A program made the position numbers and the translations under genes. The notes beneath the pieces are model-generated. The model did no database searches and had not been told where the DNA came from. It saw only the letters and a list, made by a program, of their open reading frames with translations. From an uncultured Latescibacterota bacterium (GTDB lineage: Bacteria; Latescibacterota; UBA2968; UBA8231), in the NCBI GenBank assembly GCA_951813615.1, contig OX638377.1:3286001-3350000 (forward strand): a stretch of DNA of 64,000 nt, written 5' to 3'. Below are positions 41,600 through 50,409 of the stretch, one piece after another (within the stretch, counting starts at the first letter, position 1; each line of letters opens with the position of its first letter).

Positions 41600-43210
41600 C
41601 TAACGGGCCTTAAGCGACGCTGCCCAACGGGTCTCGCAGTCGGCAATTTGCTCGGCTGAGAGAGCGCGGGGGAACACTTTGACTTGCCCGGGGGCGACGA
41701 GGCGGACATTGGGCTGGAAGCACTCTACATAACCGGCTGGCGGCGTGCGCTCGTGGGCCATCATGCGCTCGGCTGTCGGCTTGGGAGGCGTGCGGGCGAT
41801 GACGTAGTCGTTGAGGCCGTGAACGTCGAGGATGTTGATGTGCGGCAAGCGCCAAGCCGGAATGCCGATGGCGGGAAAGAAAAAAACCGGATAGTCGGCC
41901 GCGGGCAGAAACTGACCCTGAGCACGCGAAGGAAACATCCCGGCGAGGAATTGCGCGTTGGCCTTGTGTTCTTGATGGCGGATGCAGACGAAACGATCGA
42001 TGAGCCAAAATTGCAGATCGTCAAAAGCAGCGGCGTACCAGCGGATCGGGGCGGGAAAGTGCGGGGCCACGGGCACTTTGAGTTGCAAGGTCTGGCCGCG
42101 GCTGGCGATGTGGTGAGTCTGGTACCAATGGATCCAAGGAACCGGCCAAGAGAGTACAACCGCGAGGCCGAGGGCAGCAAGCGCTTTTTTCGGTTGGACC
42201 CCCACGGCGTTTAGGCACCACGCAAAGGCGAGGTAGCACAAAGGCACCAAGTGCGCGTAAATCCGGTACTCAAAGTGGTCGCCACCGTAGAAAAACGTGT
42301 AGTACGCAGCGTGTCCGCACAGGGCGAGCGCGGCCAACAGCCCATGCCAAGACGGCCTGAGCGCCTCCTTCTTTTTCCATAGCACATAGACCAAAAGCAG
42401 CCCCCACGTCCACAGGGCGTATTCGAGGGCAAAAGAGAGTGCGTAGCGGAAGCCGCTGGCCGGCCAAGCTCCGACGGCTTTGGCGTAATAGGTATTGGGC
42501 AGCCATTCGCCGTACAAGCTCTGACGCCAGACTAGGTGCAGCGGCACGGCCAGCAGGGGCCAGGCTTGGGCGAGCCGCCGAGCCGGATAGCAGCCAGTGC
42601 GCCAAGCCCAAAAGAGCGCGACCGCAGTGGCACCGAGGAAAAGCAGGCCATCGGGGCGCGTCAGGTAGATACCGGCAGCGGCAGCGGAAATAACTAAGGG
42701 CCACCTCCGATGGCTAGGAGCAACAAACGCACAAGCCCAGGTCCAAGCGAGGACCGTGCAACCAAACAGCGCCGTTTCCAAGCCCGAACTGCTCCAAGCC
42801 AAGAAGGTGCGGTTGGTGATCACCGCGAGCAGCAAGAGGGCGAGGAAGACCAAGCGATAGGGACGCAGCCTAGGCGACCAAGGCAAGCGCAGCAGCATCT
42901 GCGCTGTGATGTACAGCGAACACAGGGCAAAGCACAGGGCGAGATAGTTAGCCGCTGTGGGAGGGGCAACGTCCAAGACCTGCCAGACTCCATACAGCAG
43001 GACGATCCACAGAAAATTGGTGTAGCCTTCGACCGGGCGAAACGGAGGCGGGTTCCACACCGGGCCGTGGCCCAGAGCCCAGTTGCTTACGTAGCGAAAG
43101 GAAATGTAGGCATCGTCGGTGAGGAACCAGTACAGTTTCCAGCCATAGCAGAGCACGGCACTAGCCAACAGCAGGATCAGGGCGTAAAGCAGGCGTTCGC
43201 GCTGGTTCAT
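41600..43210 (-). CDS. GT-C fold membrane glycosyltransferase (AftB-like)
   Basis: A 536-residue inner-membrane protein with about 10 helices in the first 375 residues and a periplasmic C-terminal domain. The first loop carries FLTDDAYISFRYVSNW with D32-D33, and then EGYTNFLWIVLL, matching the actinobacterial terminal arabinofuranosyltransferase (AftB)-like GT-C group that uses polyprenyl-linked donors. It would add sugars outside the inner membrane. Its ATG overlaps the stop of the CRTAC1 gene by 4 bases; third gene of a coupled trio with another GT-C protein. Confidence 0.8.
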   Translation of the reverse strand: MNQRERLLYALILLLASAVLCYGWKLYWFLTDDAYISFRYVSNWALGHGPVWNPPPFRPVEGYTNFLWIVLLYGVWQVLDVAPPTAANYLALCFALCSLYITAQMLLRLPWSPRLRPYRLVFLALLLLAVITNRTFLAWSSSGLETALFGCTVLAWTWACAFVAPSHRRWPLVISAAAAGIYLTRPDGLLFLGATAVALFWAWRTGCYPARRLAQAWPLLAVPLHLVWRQSLYGEWLPNTYYAKAVGAWPASGFRYALSFALEYALWTWGLLLVYVLWKKKEALRPSWHGLLAALALCGHAAYYTFFYGGDHFEYRIYAHLVPLCYLAFAWCLNAVGVQPKKALAALGLAVVLSWPVPWIHWYQTHHIASRGQTLQLKVPVAPHFPAPIRWYAAAFDDLQFWLIDRFVCIRHQEHKANAQFLAGMFPSRAQGQFLPAADYPVFFFPAIGIPAWRLPHINILDVHGLNDYVIARTPPKPTAERMMAHERTPPAGYVECFQPNVRLVAPGQVKVFPRALSAEQIADCETRWAASLKAR

Positions 43211-44976
43211 CGTCCGCTGTGGAGCACTTGGTCGGCGGCCAAGTCGTAGTAGTCGTCCTGGCTACCATCCGGCCAGCGGATTTCAAGATGCTCTATGCGG
43301 GCGCAAGTCCCCAAGCCAAAGTGGAGGCGCGGATCGCTGGCCGACAGGTAGCTGCCGCCAGCGGTGACGATCCGCGTCTGCTGGTGTCCATCGCACCGCA
43401 GGCGAACGCGGGCACCGGCCACTAGATCCTCCACCAAGAGCCAATGAGAACGAGGCGGCAGGTCGTTGCGGTAGAGGGCCGCCGGGCCGCTGGCGTGGGT
43501 GACCAACAAGTCGAGATCGCCATCGCCGTCGTAGTCGCCATACGCTGCGCCACGCGAGACCGCGACCCAAGAAAAAGCCGGGCCGGCCGCCGCTGACACG
43601 TCGCGGAACTGGCCACCGCTGTTGGCGAAAAGCTGGTCGGGTTGGGCGTAGCGGAGGTCTTCTTCGAGGAGCTGAATCCGATCCATAACATGCCCGTTGG
43701 CAACGAAGAGATCGAGGTCGGCGTCATTGTCCGCGTCAAAAAACAGGGTGCCAAAGCCCAAGGGGCGCAGGCTCGGGTCGGCGAGGCCGATAGCATCTCC
43801 GCTATCGGTGAAGCGGAGCGCACCGTCGTTGCGGTAGAGCGTATTGCTCTCGCGCGAGAAGTTGGTGACAAAAAGATCCGAGTCGCCGTCCGCGTCAACG
43901 TCGCCAGCAGCCACGCCCATGCCAGCCTCGGCTTGGCCATTGCCGTTGTACGCGGCCCCCGCGACGAGCGCGATATCGACGAAGGTGCCGCCGTCATTGC
44001 GGTAGAGCGCATTGCGAACCCCGTCATTGGCCACGTAGAGGTCCAAATCGCCGTCCGCGTCAATGTCGCCGGCCAGCGCCCCCAAGCCCTTGCCAAAGCG
44101 GTTGAATACCCCCGCCTGTTCGGTGACATCGACAAAGGTAGCGCCATCGTTGCGGTAGAGCACATCCGGGACGCCATTGTAGCGGCGCGGGCTGCAATAG
44201 GTGCGCAGTGCGAAGGGAATTTTCAGCAGCTCTTTGCGCCGGCGCTTGGGGGTGATAGTACCGCCGCAAACGCGGTTGTTGGCCGGATAGAAGTCGAGGT
44301 AATTGGCCGCGTAGAGGTCGAGGTCGCCATCGTTATCAAAGTCAAAAAACAGGGCACTGGTGCTCCAGCGCGGATCCCCCACACCGGCTTCTTCGGTGAC
44401 ATCGACAAACGCGCCGCCGTCGTTGCGATAAAGAACGTTGGGACCGTAGTTGGTGACGTAGAGATCTGGGTCGCCATCCGCGTCAACGTCGCCGACAGCC
44501 ACGCCCATGCCATAGCCAGTATCGCCCGCCCCGGCCGCATCTTCTACCGCGCGAAACGTCCCGTCCCCCTCGTTGCCGTAGAGTCTATTCCCCCTAGGTG
44601 AGTCGGTAGTGGCCGGGGCCACTTGGTAGGCACTCTCATCCACTAGGCCCTTGAAGCTCAGACCGGGCCGGTAGTCCTTTTCTACCCAGTAGTGGGTCTC
44701 GTCGCGGTAGCTGAGATTGATCGGCGAGTACTGGCCGCGCAGATGCGACAAGTCGAATCCATCCACCAAGTAAATGTCGAGCCAGCCATCTTGATCGTAG
44801 TCGAGAAAAGCCCCGCCTGCCCCCATAGTCTCAATGAGAAAGTAATCACCCGCTGCGCCGTTGGTGTAGGTAAAATCGAGACCCGCATCCTCGACCACCC
44901 GGAACGGACCAGGAATGGCGGGTGGTGCAGGCTCGCAGGCGACGCAGATCACCAGTAGCAGCAATAGACGAGTCAC
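43207..44976 (-). CDS. CRTAC1-family lipoprotein with FG-GAP/VCBS repeats and ASPIC/UnbV end
   Basis: A 589-residue surface-type protein. GTG at 44976 starts VTRLLLLLVICVAC, a lipoprotein leader, and overlaps the upstream stop as GTGA; the frame is open much further upstream but only as a shadow of that gene. About seven FG-GAP beta-propeller repeats with DxDxDGxxD calcium loops follow (GDVDADGDPDLYVTNYG, DFDNDGDLDLYAANY), ending with the ASPIC/UnbV segment (TRIVTAGGSYLSASDPRLHF, IRWPDGSQDDY). Such proteins are secreted adhesion or binding scaffolds; enzymatic activity is not known. Placed between two membrane glycosyltransferases, which suggests it may be glycosylated or work with a surface glycan. 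Confidence 0.88.
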   Translation of the reverse strand: MTRLLLLLVICVACEPAPPAIPGPFRVVEDAGLDFTYTNGAAGDYFLIETMGAGGAFLDYDQDGWLDIYLVDGFDLSHLRGQYSPINLSYRDETHYWVEKDYRPGLSFKGLVDESAYQVAPATTDSPRGNRLYGNEGDGTFRAVEDAAGAGDTGYGMGVAVGDVDADGDPDLYVTNYGPNVLYRNDGGAFVDVTEEAGVGDPRWSTSALFFDFDNDGDLDLYAANYLDFYPANNRVCGGTITPKRRRKELLKIPFALRTYCSPRRYNGVPDVLYRNDGATFVDVTEQAGVFNRFGKGLGALAGDIDADGDLDLYVANDGVRNALYRNDGGTFVDIALVAGAAYNGNGQAEAGMGVAAGDVDADGDSDLFVTNFSRESNTLYRNDGALRFTDSGDAIGLADPSLRPLGFGTLFFDADNDADLDLFVANGHVMDRIQLLEEDLRYAQPDQLFANSGGQFRDVSAAAGPAFSWVAVSRGAAYGDYDGDGDLDLLVTHASGPAALYRNDLPPRSHWLLVEDLVAGARVRLRCDGHQQTRIVTAGGSYLSASDPRLHFGLGTCARIEHLEIRWPDGSQDDYYDLAADQVLHSGR

Positions 44977-46166
44977 TGGCGCAATCCTCGCCGTAAGGCC
45001 AAACCGTAGAGCGAACACAACAAGGCCACATTGGCCACCCACAACGCGCCCACCCCATTGTACAACCGCCAACTTGGGAACAAGGCAAAGCAGTACCCGC
45101 TCGCCAGCACCGCCGAGCACACGACCGGTAGCCGCCACAGCCAATGCGCCCGGGCTTGGCCAAGCGCCACCCACAAAGCAGCTTGGCAAAAGGGTAAGAA
45201 GACGAAGTAGTGGGGCCATGAAGTCTGCACCACAAACGGCAAAGCGAGAAAGAGCGCCGCCGCGGATAGCGCCTCCCGCTGCGCGATTTTTCGCCTGTGT
45301 AACCACCACACTACGACGCTGTTAGCGCAAAAGACCAGCACCCCTGCGAACCGCAGTACATCGAGCGTCGATTCTCCAGGGCGATACCCCAGCGGCTGTC
45401 CCCAGCGGTTGAGTACATGGACAAAATACTGGGTATTCAAATCGCTGAGGAGCCGTGCCGCTTCTGGCAGCGATTGTGCGGATGCACGCTCGAAGTACCA
45501 CCAATCCGTAGGGCCCAACAACGCGGCTGGCAGCAGGCAGTAAAACCCCAACAAGCCGATGCCGAAAGCCACCAGAAAGCGCCCGTCGCGGCGAATAAGA
45601 AAATAGAGGACAAATGCGCCGGGATAGTACTTAATGCAGGTGACTAATACCAAGACGATCCCCCCCAGTGCGCTCCGACCCTGCTGGTGCAGCGCAAATG
45701 CCGCCACAATGCCAAGCGTCACCAACACACTGACCTGCCCCCATTTGAAATTGTGCAACAAGGGGAAGGAAGCCAGCAACAACAACCAATAAACTAGCAT
45801 GCCCCGAGCGGAGAGGCCGAGTAGATAGCGGCCAGATACGTAGTAGAACACGGCTGCCCAGCCTACCTGTAAAAACCCCCATAAAACAGTCGCTGCCGCC
45901 AGCGGCAAGAGTGCCACAAGGCTCAGCCCCAACGCAAAAAACGAGGTATAGTAATACCCCCGGACGGGCCACTTTTCGGCAAAAAGCACCTCGCCCATCG
46001 GATAGTAGAAGCGCTGAAAATCACCAAAGAGCTGCTCGTCATGGTCAATGGCGTTGACAAACCCATCAATTGATCCCCACAGCAGCCAATAGCTGCCAAG
46101 AATCAACCCGGCCCCCAGCAGGCCCAGCCCACAACTCCGTTGCGACCCTTTGTCCAAATCAAGCAA
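44973..46166 (-). CDS. Glycosyltransferase 87 family (DUF2029) membrane protein
   Basis: A 397-residue inner-membrane GT-C protein with about 10 helices. The pattern GDFQRFYYPMGEVLFAEKWP at the first loop, KWGQVSVLVTLGIVAAFALH and VLVTCIKYYPGAFVLYFLIR are typical of GT87 polyprenol-phosphate-mannose-type alpha-mannosyltransferases. The start is TTG at 46166 (LLDLDKGSQ), there being no ATG before the first helix; an ATT/TTG just upstream is possible. First of three coupled genes; its stop overlaps the CRTAC1 start. A divergent promoter must lie in 46167-46294. Confidence 0.8.
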   Translation of the reverse strand: MLDLDKGSQRSCGLGLLGAGLILGSYWLLWGSIDGFVNAIDHDEQLFGDFQRFYYPMGEVLFAEKWPVRGYYYTSFFALGLSLVALLPLAAATVLWGFLQVGWAAVFYYVSGRYLLGLSARGMLVYWLLLLASFPLLHNFKWGQVSVLVTLGIVAAFALHQQGRSALGGIVLVLVTCIKYYPGAFVLYFLIRRDGRFLVAFGIGLLGFYCLLPAALLGPTDWWYFERASAQSLPEAARLLSDLNTQYFVHVLNRWGQPLGYRPGESTLDVLRFAGVLVFCANSVVVWWLHRRKIAQREALSAAALFLALPFVVQTSWPHYFVFLPFCQAALWVALGQARAHWLWRLPVVCSAVLASGYCFALFPSWRLYNGVGALWVANVALLCSLYGLALRRGLRQ

Positions 46167-46294
46167 AATGTTCCCTTTTCTATCGTATCTCAGTCCGCCT
46201 TTGCCGCCCGAATCGCGTCCTCAACTGACTGGCGGCCCCCAGCGGATATGGGTATTTTGAAGCACAAACCACGAAGATATAAGATACCAATAAA

Positions 46295-47980
46295 TTGTCC
46301 GAACATCCCTTTTTGGCTTGGCGTATCGGCCTCATTTGCCTTTTAACGGCCTGCGCCCCAGCGGAGCAGAGCCTATCCCGCGTTCACTTCGTGGAAGTAG
46401 CCCAACCAGCCGGTCTGGCCCTGCGCAACACCTGCGGCAGCCCGGACAAGCGCTACATTATCGAGGCCAAGGGCGGCAGCCTCGCCGCCTTTGATTACGA
46501 CCAAGACGGTGACCTCGACCTCTACATCGTCAACGGATCAACCCTCGAAGGCTTCTCGCCCGAGACCGCCCCCCGCAACGCCCTCTACCAAAATGCCGGT
46601 GATGCGACCTTTCAAGATGTCGCCGCGACTACGGGTGTCGATGACGCGTCTTGGGGTATGGGCGCGGTGGCCGCCGACTACGACAACGACGGCGATCCGG
46701 ACCTCTATGTCACCAACTATGGCGCTAACCGCTTCTATCACAACGCTGGCAACGGTACCTTCACCGACCAAGCCTCGCTGGCTGGCCTCGACGATGCCCG
46801 CTGGAGTACGGGTGCCGCGTGGAGCGACTACGACAACGACGGCGACCTCGACCTCTACGTGGCGAACTACATCGACTTTGATGTCGATTTCATCCCCAAG
46901 GGAGCCGATGCGGGAATGTGGCGCGGCCTGAACGTCATGTACGGCCCCCGCGGACTGGTCGGCGCGGCCGATGCACTCTATCGCAACGAAGGCGACGGCA
47001 CCTTCACCGATGTTACCCAAGCAGTCGGCGTCACCGATCATTACAAGCGCTATGGCTTTACCCCGCTCTTTAGCGACTTCGACCGCGACGGCGACCAAGA
47101 TCTCTTCGTCGCCAACGACGCGGGCCCCAATATGTTCTACCGCAATCAGGGCAATGGCACCTTCGCCGAGGAAGCACTGGAGACAGCCGTGGCCTTGCTC
47201 GAAAGCGGCGATGCCCAGGCGTGTATGGGCGCGGCGTCGGCCGATTACGACAACGACGGTGACTTCGACCTCTACGTCACCAACTTCGCTCTCGACTACA
47301 ATACCCTCTATCAGAACGATGGGCACGGCTTCTTCAAGGACGCCACCGCCACCGCCGGCCTCATTTACCCCACTTGGCCCTTCGTCGGCTGGGGCACAGG
47401 CTTTGCCGACTTTGACAACGACGGCTGGCAAGACCTCTTCGTGGCCAACGGCCACGTCTATCCCCAAGTCGAGCAACTCGAGCGCGGGGCTTCCTATCGA
47501 CAAAAAAACCAACTCTTTCTCAGCGCGGGCAACGGGCGTTTCGAGGACGCCACCGCAGCAGCCGGACCGGGTTTTGCCATTGAAGAATCGAGCCGCGGCG
47601 CAGTCCTAGCCGACTTCGACAACGATGGCGATATCGACATTGCCGTCCACAACCTCGACTCGACACCCTCGCTTTTGCGCAACGATTCACCGGCTAGCAA
47701 CCACTATCTCATCGTCCGCGTCCAAGGAGTACAAAGCAACCGCGATGGGATCGGTACCATCGTCGTCGTCGAAACCAGTGATGGCACCCAGGTCCGCGAA
47801 ATCCGCGCTGGCAGCAGTTTCCTAGCTCAGGATGATATGCGCGCTCACTTCGGCTTGGGCGGAGAACGCGTGGCACAACGTCTCGCAGTACATTGGCCCA
47901 GCGGTCAGGTTGACCGCTTCGCCGACATCCAAGCGGACCGCATCCTCACGGTGCGCGAGGGGCAGGGCCTTTCCCCCTGA
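46295..47980 (+). CDS. Second CRTAC1-family FG-GAP lipoprotein
   Basis: A 561-residue paralogue of the protein at 43207-44976, on the opposite strand. TTG start (LSEHPFLAWRIGLICLLTAC) with a lipobox cysteine; no better start is visible. Seven or so FG-GAP repeats with calcium loops follow (DYDQDGDLDLYIVNGS, DYDNDGDPDLYVTNYG, DFDRDGDQDLFVANDAG), then the ASPIC/UnbV end (VREIRAGSSFLAQDDMRAHF, VHWPSGQVDRF). It is likely tethered at the outer membrane or cell surface. Followed after 39 bases by an FGE-fold lipoprotein gene. Confidence 0.88.
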   Translation: MSEHPFLAWRIGLICLLTACAPAEQSLSRVHFVEVAQPAGLALRNTCGSPDKRYIIEAKGGSLAAFDYDQDGDLDLYIVNGSTLEGFSPETAPRNALYQNAGDATFQDVAATTGVDDASWGMGAVAADYDNDGDPDLYVTNYGANRFYHNAGNGTFTDQASLAGLDDARWSTGAAWSDYDNDGDLDLYVANYIDFDVDFIPKGADAGMWRGLNVMYGPRGLVGAADALYRNEGDGTFTDVTQAVGVTDHYKRYGFTPLFSDFDRDGDQDLFVANDAGPNMFYRNQGNGTFAEEALETAVALLESGDAQACMGAASADYDNDGDFDLYVTNFALDYNTLYQNDGHGFFKDATATAGLIYPTWPFVGWGTGFADFDNDGWQDLFVANGHVYPQVEQLERGASYRQKNQLFLSAGNGRFEDATAAAGPGFAIEESSRGAVLADFDNDGDIDIAVHNLDSTPSLLRNDSPASNHYLIVRVQGVQSNRDGIGTIVVVETSDGTQVREIRAGSSFLAQDDMRAHFGLGGERVAQRLAVHWPSGQVDRFADIQADRILTVREGQGLSP

Positions 47981-48019
47981 CCCTTACGAGGAATTTCCCC
48001 GCCAATTTATTTCGAGCTT

Positions 48020-48820
48020 ATGTTGCGCGTCCTGCTTATCCTAACTCTAGCCCTGCCCGCCTGTAGCCGCGTCCCCGAGTCGCTGACAGTCGAACTAGCC
48101 CCTAACGTGGCGATGGAGTTCATCTACATCCCGCCCGGTACCTTCGCTATGGGCGCAGCCCCGGGCGAGGAGGGGCCACTCGACGACAGCGAGACACCCC
48201 AACACCAAGTCGAACTATCGCGCGGATTCTACCTCGCCAAATACGAACTCACTCAGGCCCAGTGGCGCGCCGTCGTCGGCACCCAGCCGTGGCGGCGGCG
48301 TCAGTACGTCAAAGAAGGAGCGCAACACCCGGCCACTTACATCTCGTGGATCGAAGCCGCACATTTCATCCAGCGGCTCAATAAAAAAGCCGGCAAAACG
48401 CTCTACCGCTTTCCCACTGAAGCCGAATGGGAATACGCCTGCCGCGCCGGGACCACCACGCGCTGGTTCTCCGGCGACGATGAGCAAACGCTAGCCGACT
48501 ATGCCTATGTCAGCGGCAACGCCTGGGCAATCGGCGAAAAATATCCCCACGCTGTCGGCCAGAAGGCACCCAACGCTTGGGGACTCTACGATATGCACGG
48601 CAATGTCTGGGAATGGGTCGCCGACTGGGAGGGGCCATATAGTGCGGATAGACAAATCGATCCCCAAGGCCCGGCCACAGGCGAGCGCCGCGTCGGCCGC
48701 GGTGGCTCCTTTGGCACCTTGGGACTGGGCGGGCGTTCGGCCTCGCGCTTTTTTAGCCCGCCCGATGCCCGCAGCCCCGATGTAGGGGTCCGCATCGCCC
48801 GCGAAGTCGCCGCCGATTAA
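48020..48820 (+). CDS. FGE/SUMF1-fold lipoprotein, non-catalytic
   Basis: A 266-residue lipoprotein (MLRVLLILTLALPAC). The FGE-sulfatase domain is complete: FIYIPPGTFAMGAAPGEEGP, HQVELSRGFYLAKYELTQAQ, RFPTEAEWEYACRAG, LYDMHGNVWEWVADW and RVGRGGSF, ending PDVGVRIAR. The catalytic cysteines of formylglycine-generating enzymes, expected after RGGSF, are replaced (GTLGLGGRSASRF), so oxidase activity is unlikely; other family members bind ligands or modify proteins differently. Co-directional with the CRTAC1 gene and overlapping the end of the opposite cytochrome gene by 4 bases. Confidence 0.85.
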   Translation: MLRVLLILTLALPACSRVPESLTVELAPNVAMEFIYIPPGTFAMGAAPGEEGPLDDSETPQHQVELSRGFYLAKYELTQAQWRAVVGTQPWRRRQYVKEGAQHPATYISWIEAAHFIQRLNKKAGKTLYRFPTEAEWEYACRAGTTTRWFSGDDEQTLADYAYVSGNAWAIGEKYPHAVGQKAPNAWGLYDMHGNVWEWVADWEGPYSADRQIDPQGPATGERRVGRGGSFGTLGLGGRSASRFFSPPDARSPDVGVRIAREVAAD

Positions 48821-50409
48821 TAGCGTCGATTTTTGAGAATCAATATCGACGGCCCCCGCCGCCAACGCGCTTCCAGTTCAGCCGACACATTGGACCAGCC
48901 CATGGCAAAGGAGCCGAGGACGATATCTTCGTCGCCGTCGAGGTCCACGTCACCCACATCCATGGTTAACCAGCGGCCCGCCAGCACCTCGTCGAACGTC
49001 GCGGGCGCAAACTGCATTCCGCCCTCGTTGCGCAAGTACACGAAGGCTTCTGCGGGCGCAGCCGCGTAATCGGCGAAAAAGCCAATCGCGGCTATATCGA
49101 AATTCCCATCTCCGTCGAAGTCAGCGGCCTGCGCCTTGTAGGCCCCGTTGAGCGGAAAGAAATAGGCCTCTGCAAAGCGATTGCGGCCGTCGTTGAGATA
49201 GAGCCGGACCCCGTGGTACGGTTTGAGTAGCAGCGCGTAGTCGGCATTGTCACCGTTGGCAGTGAGCAGATCGAGATCCCCATCCCCATCGAAATCCACC
49301 AGACTCAGATGGGCCGCCCCATAGGAAGGCGGCCACTGCACCACATAGGACTCCGCAAAGGTGCCGTCGCCGCGATTGTAATAAATAAACACACCCTCGC
49401 GAGATTGCCCCATTAAAGCGATGATGTCCGGGCGGCCGTCGCCGTTGAAGTCGCGCACGTAGTGGCTGATCGCCCCAGGGTACTGGTTGAGCCAGCGCTC
49501 CTCGTAGCCCCCGTCTTCTTTGGCAATAAAATAGGACAGATGCCCCAGCCGGTTGCCGAACTCGGATACGACGATCTCCTCCACCCCGTCGCCGTCCAGA
49601 TCGGCAAACGAAGTAGTAACCGGCCGCGACAAATCCCTCAGCACCCGTTTGCCGACCTGTAGCAAGGTATCCCCCTCCTTGGCTACTGCCATCAACTGGC
49701 CTTGCGGATCGTCTGACGGGAACGGCGAGCCGATTGAGGTGACCCAGATAGTTCCTTCGCGCCAGTCGATATCGGTCGGGGTCAGGTTGAGCCTCAGCTT
49801 CTGCACGAGCTGACCTTGACCGTCGAGAATCGACACCGAGCGTTCGCGCGAGTCCCCCGCGTAAATTCGCCCCTCATTGATCGCCACAAGCGTCGTAAAG
49901 GGACTTTCGACGCGATACTCCGGTATCAAGACATCAAATTGATCCAAGTCGCGGCCGATCGCTGGCCGTGTACCCTGGAGCGAGAGCTGTTCCGGCGCGG
50001 CCTGCAGATAGTATTCGACAATCGGGGCCCAAACCTCCACCGGGATCAACGGCTCTTGGGGATAGATGCCCGGCTGCTCGTCCTCCCGCTGATACTTCTT
50101 AGGCGGCAAGCCCGCCAGTTCCTGTGGCAAACCGAGGATCTTGGCCAATGTCGGCAGGACCCATTCGCGCAGCGTCGTCCGGTCCAGCAGTTCAGGCTCG
50201 GCGAAGACGTGGCAACTCTGGCAGTACAACTTGGCCAGACGGCGTCCCTCGCTATCGGTGGAATCGGGCGATTGAAATTGCAGGGTGTGGATCAGTTCGG
50301 GATCGATGGCAGCAGGTGGCTGTCGTGCGGAATCTGTGTCCGATCCTTGGCAGCCGCATAGCACGAGAATCAGACAGGCCATCCGCGTCAGAACCATGCT
50401 CGTCACCAT
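48817..50409 (-). CDS. Cytochrome c / FG-GAP repeat lipoprotein
   Basis: A 530-residue exported protein. The leader LILVLCGC has a lipobox. Residues 63-67 are CQSCH, a covalent heme c site, in a short cytochrome-like domain (SEGRRLAKLYCQSCHVF) with a possible distal methionine not resolved. From about 160 the protein is a beta-propeller with FG-GAP/VCBS loops (DLDGDGVEEIVVSEFG, DFNGDGRPDIIALMG, DFDGDGDLDLLTANGDN, DVDLDGDEDIVLGSF). Such cytochrome-propeller fusions occur in Planctomycetes and FCB-like bacteria; the electron partner is unknown. Its ATG overlaps the stop of the A1 gene by one base (TGATG). Last gene of the long minus-strand run. Confidence 0.85.
   Translation of the reverse strand: MVTSMVLTRMACLILVLCGCQGSDTDSARQPPAAIDPELIHTLQFQSPDSTDSEGRRLAKLYCQSCHVFAEPELLDRTTLREWVLPTLAKILGLPQELAGLPPKKYQREDEQPGIYPQEPLIPVEVWAPIVEYYLQAAPEQLSLQGTRPAIGRDLDQFDVLIPEYRVESPFTTLVAINEGRIYAGDSRERSVSILDGQGQLVQKLRLNLTPTDIDWREGTIWVTSIGSPFPSDDPQGQLMAVAKEGDTLLQVGKRVLRDLSRPVTTSFADLDGDGVEEIVVSEFGNRLGHLSYFIAKEDGGYEERWLNQYPGAISHYVRDFNGDGRPDIIALMGQSREGVFIYYNRGDGTFAESYVVQWPPSYGAAHLSLVDFDGDGDLDLLTANGDNADYALLLKPYHGVRLYLNDGRNRFAEAYFFPLNGAYKAQAADFDGDGNFDIAAIGFFADYAAAPAEAFVYLRNEGGMQFAPATFDEVLAGRWLTMDVGDVDLDGDEDIVLGSFAMGWSNVSAELEARWRRGPSILILKNRRY

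Noticed and set aside
41684..42214. Open frames antisense to the AftB-like gene
   Set aside because: The opposite strand holds a coherent multi-helix membrane protein with coupled start and stop; the antisense frame has no ribosome-binding site or domain.
43642..44601. A 319-codon antisense frame with repeated acidic/valine pattern, and a similar one at 46538-47512
   Set aside because: Both are mirror images of FG-GAP calcium-loop repeats (GAC/GTC reversals) and share their periodicity; they are shadows.
44977..45309. N-terminal extension of the CRTAC1 protein upstream of 44976
   Set aside because: It lies entirely over the end of the GT87 gene in another frame; the GTG at 44976 gives a lipoprotein leader and a GTGA coupling.
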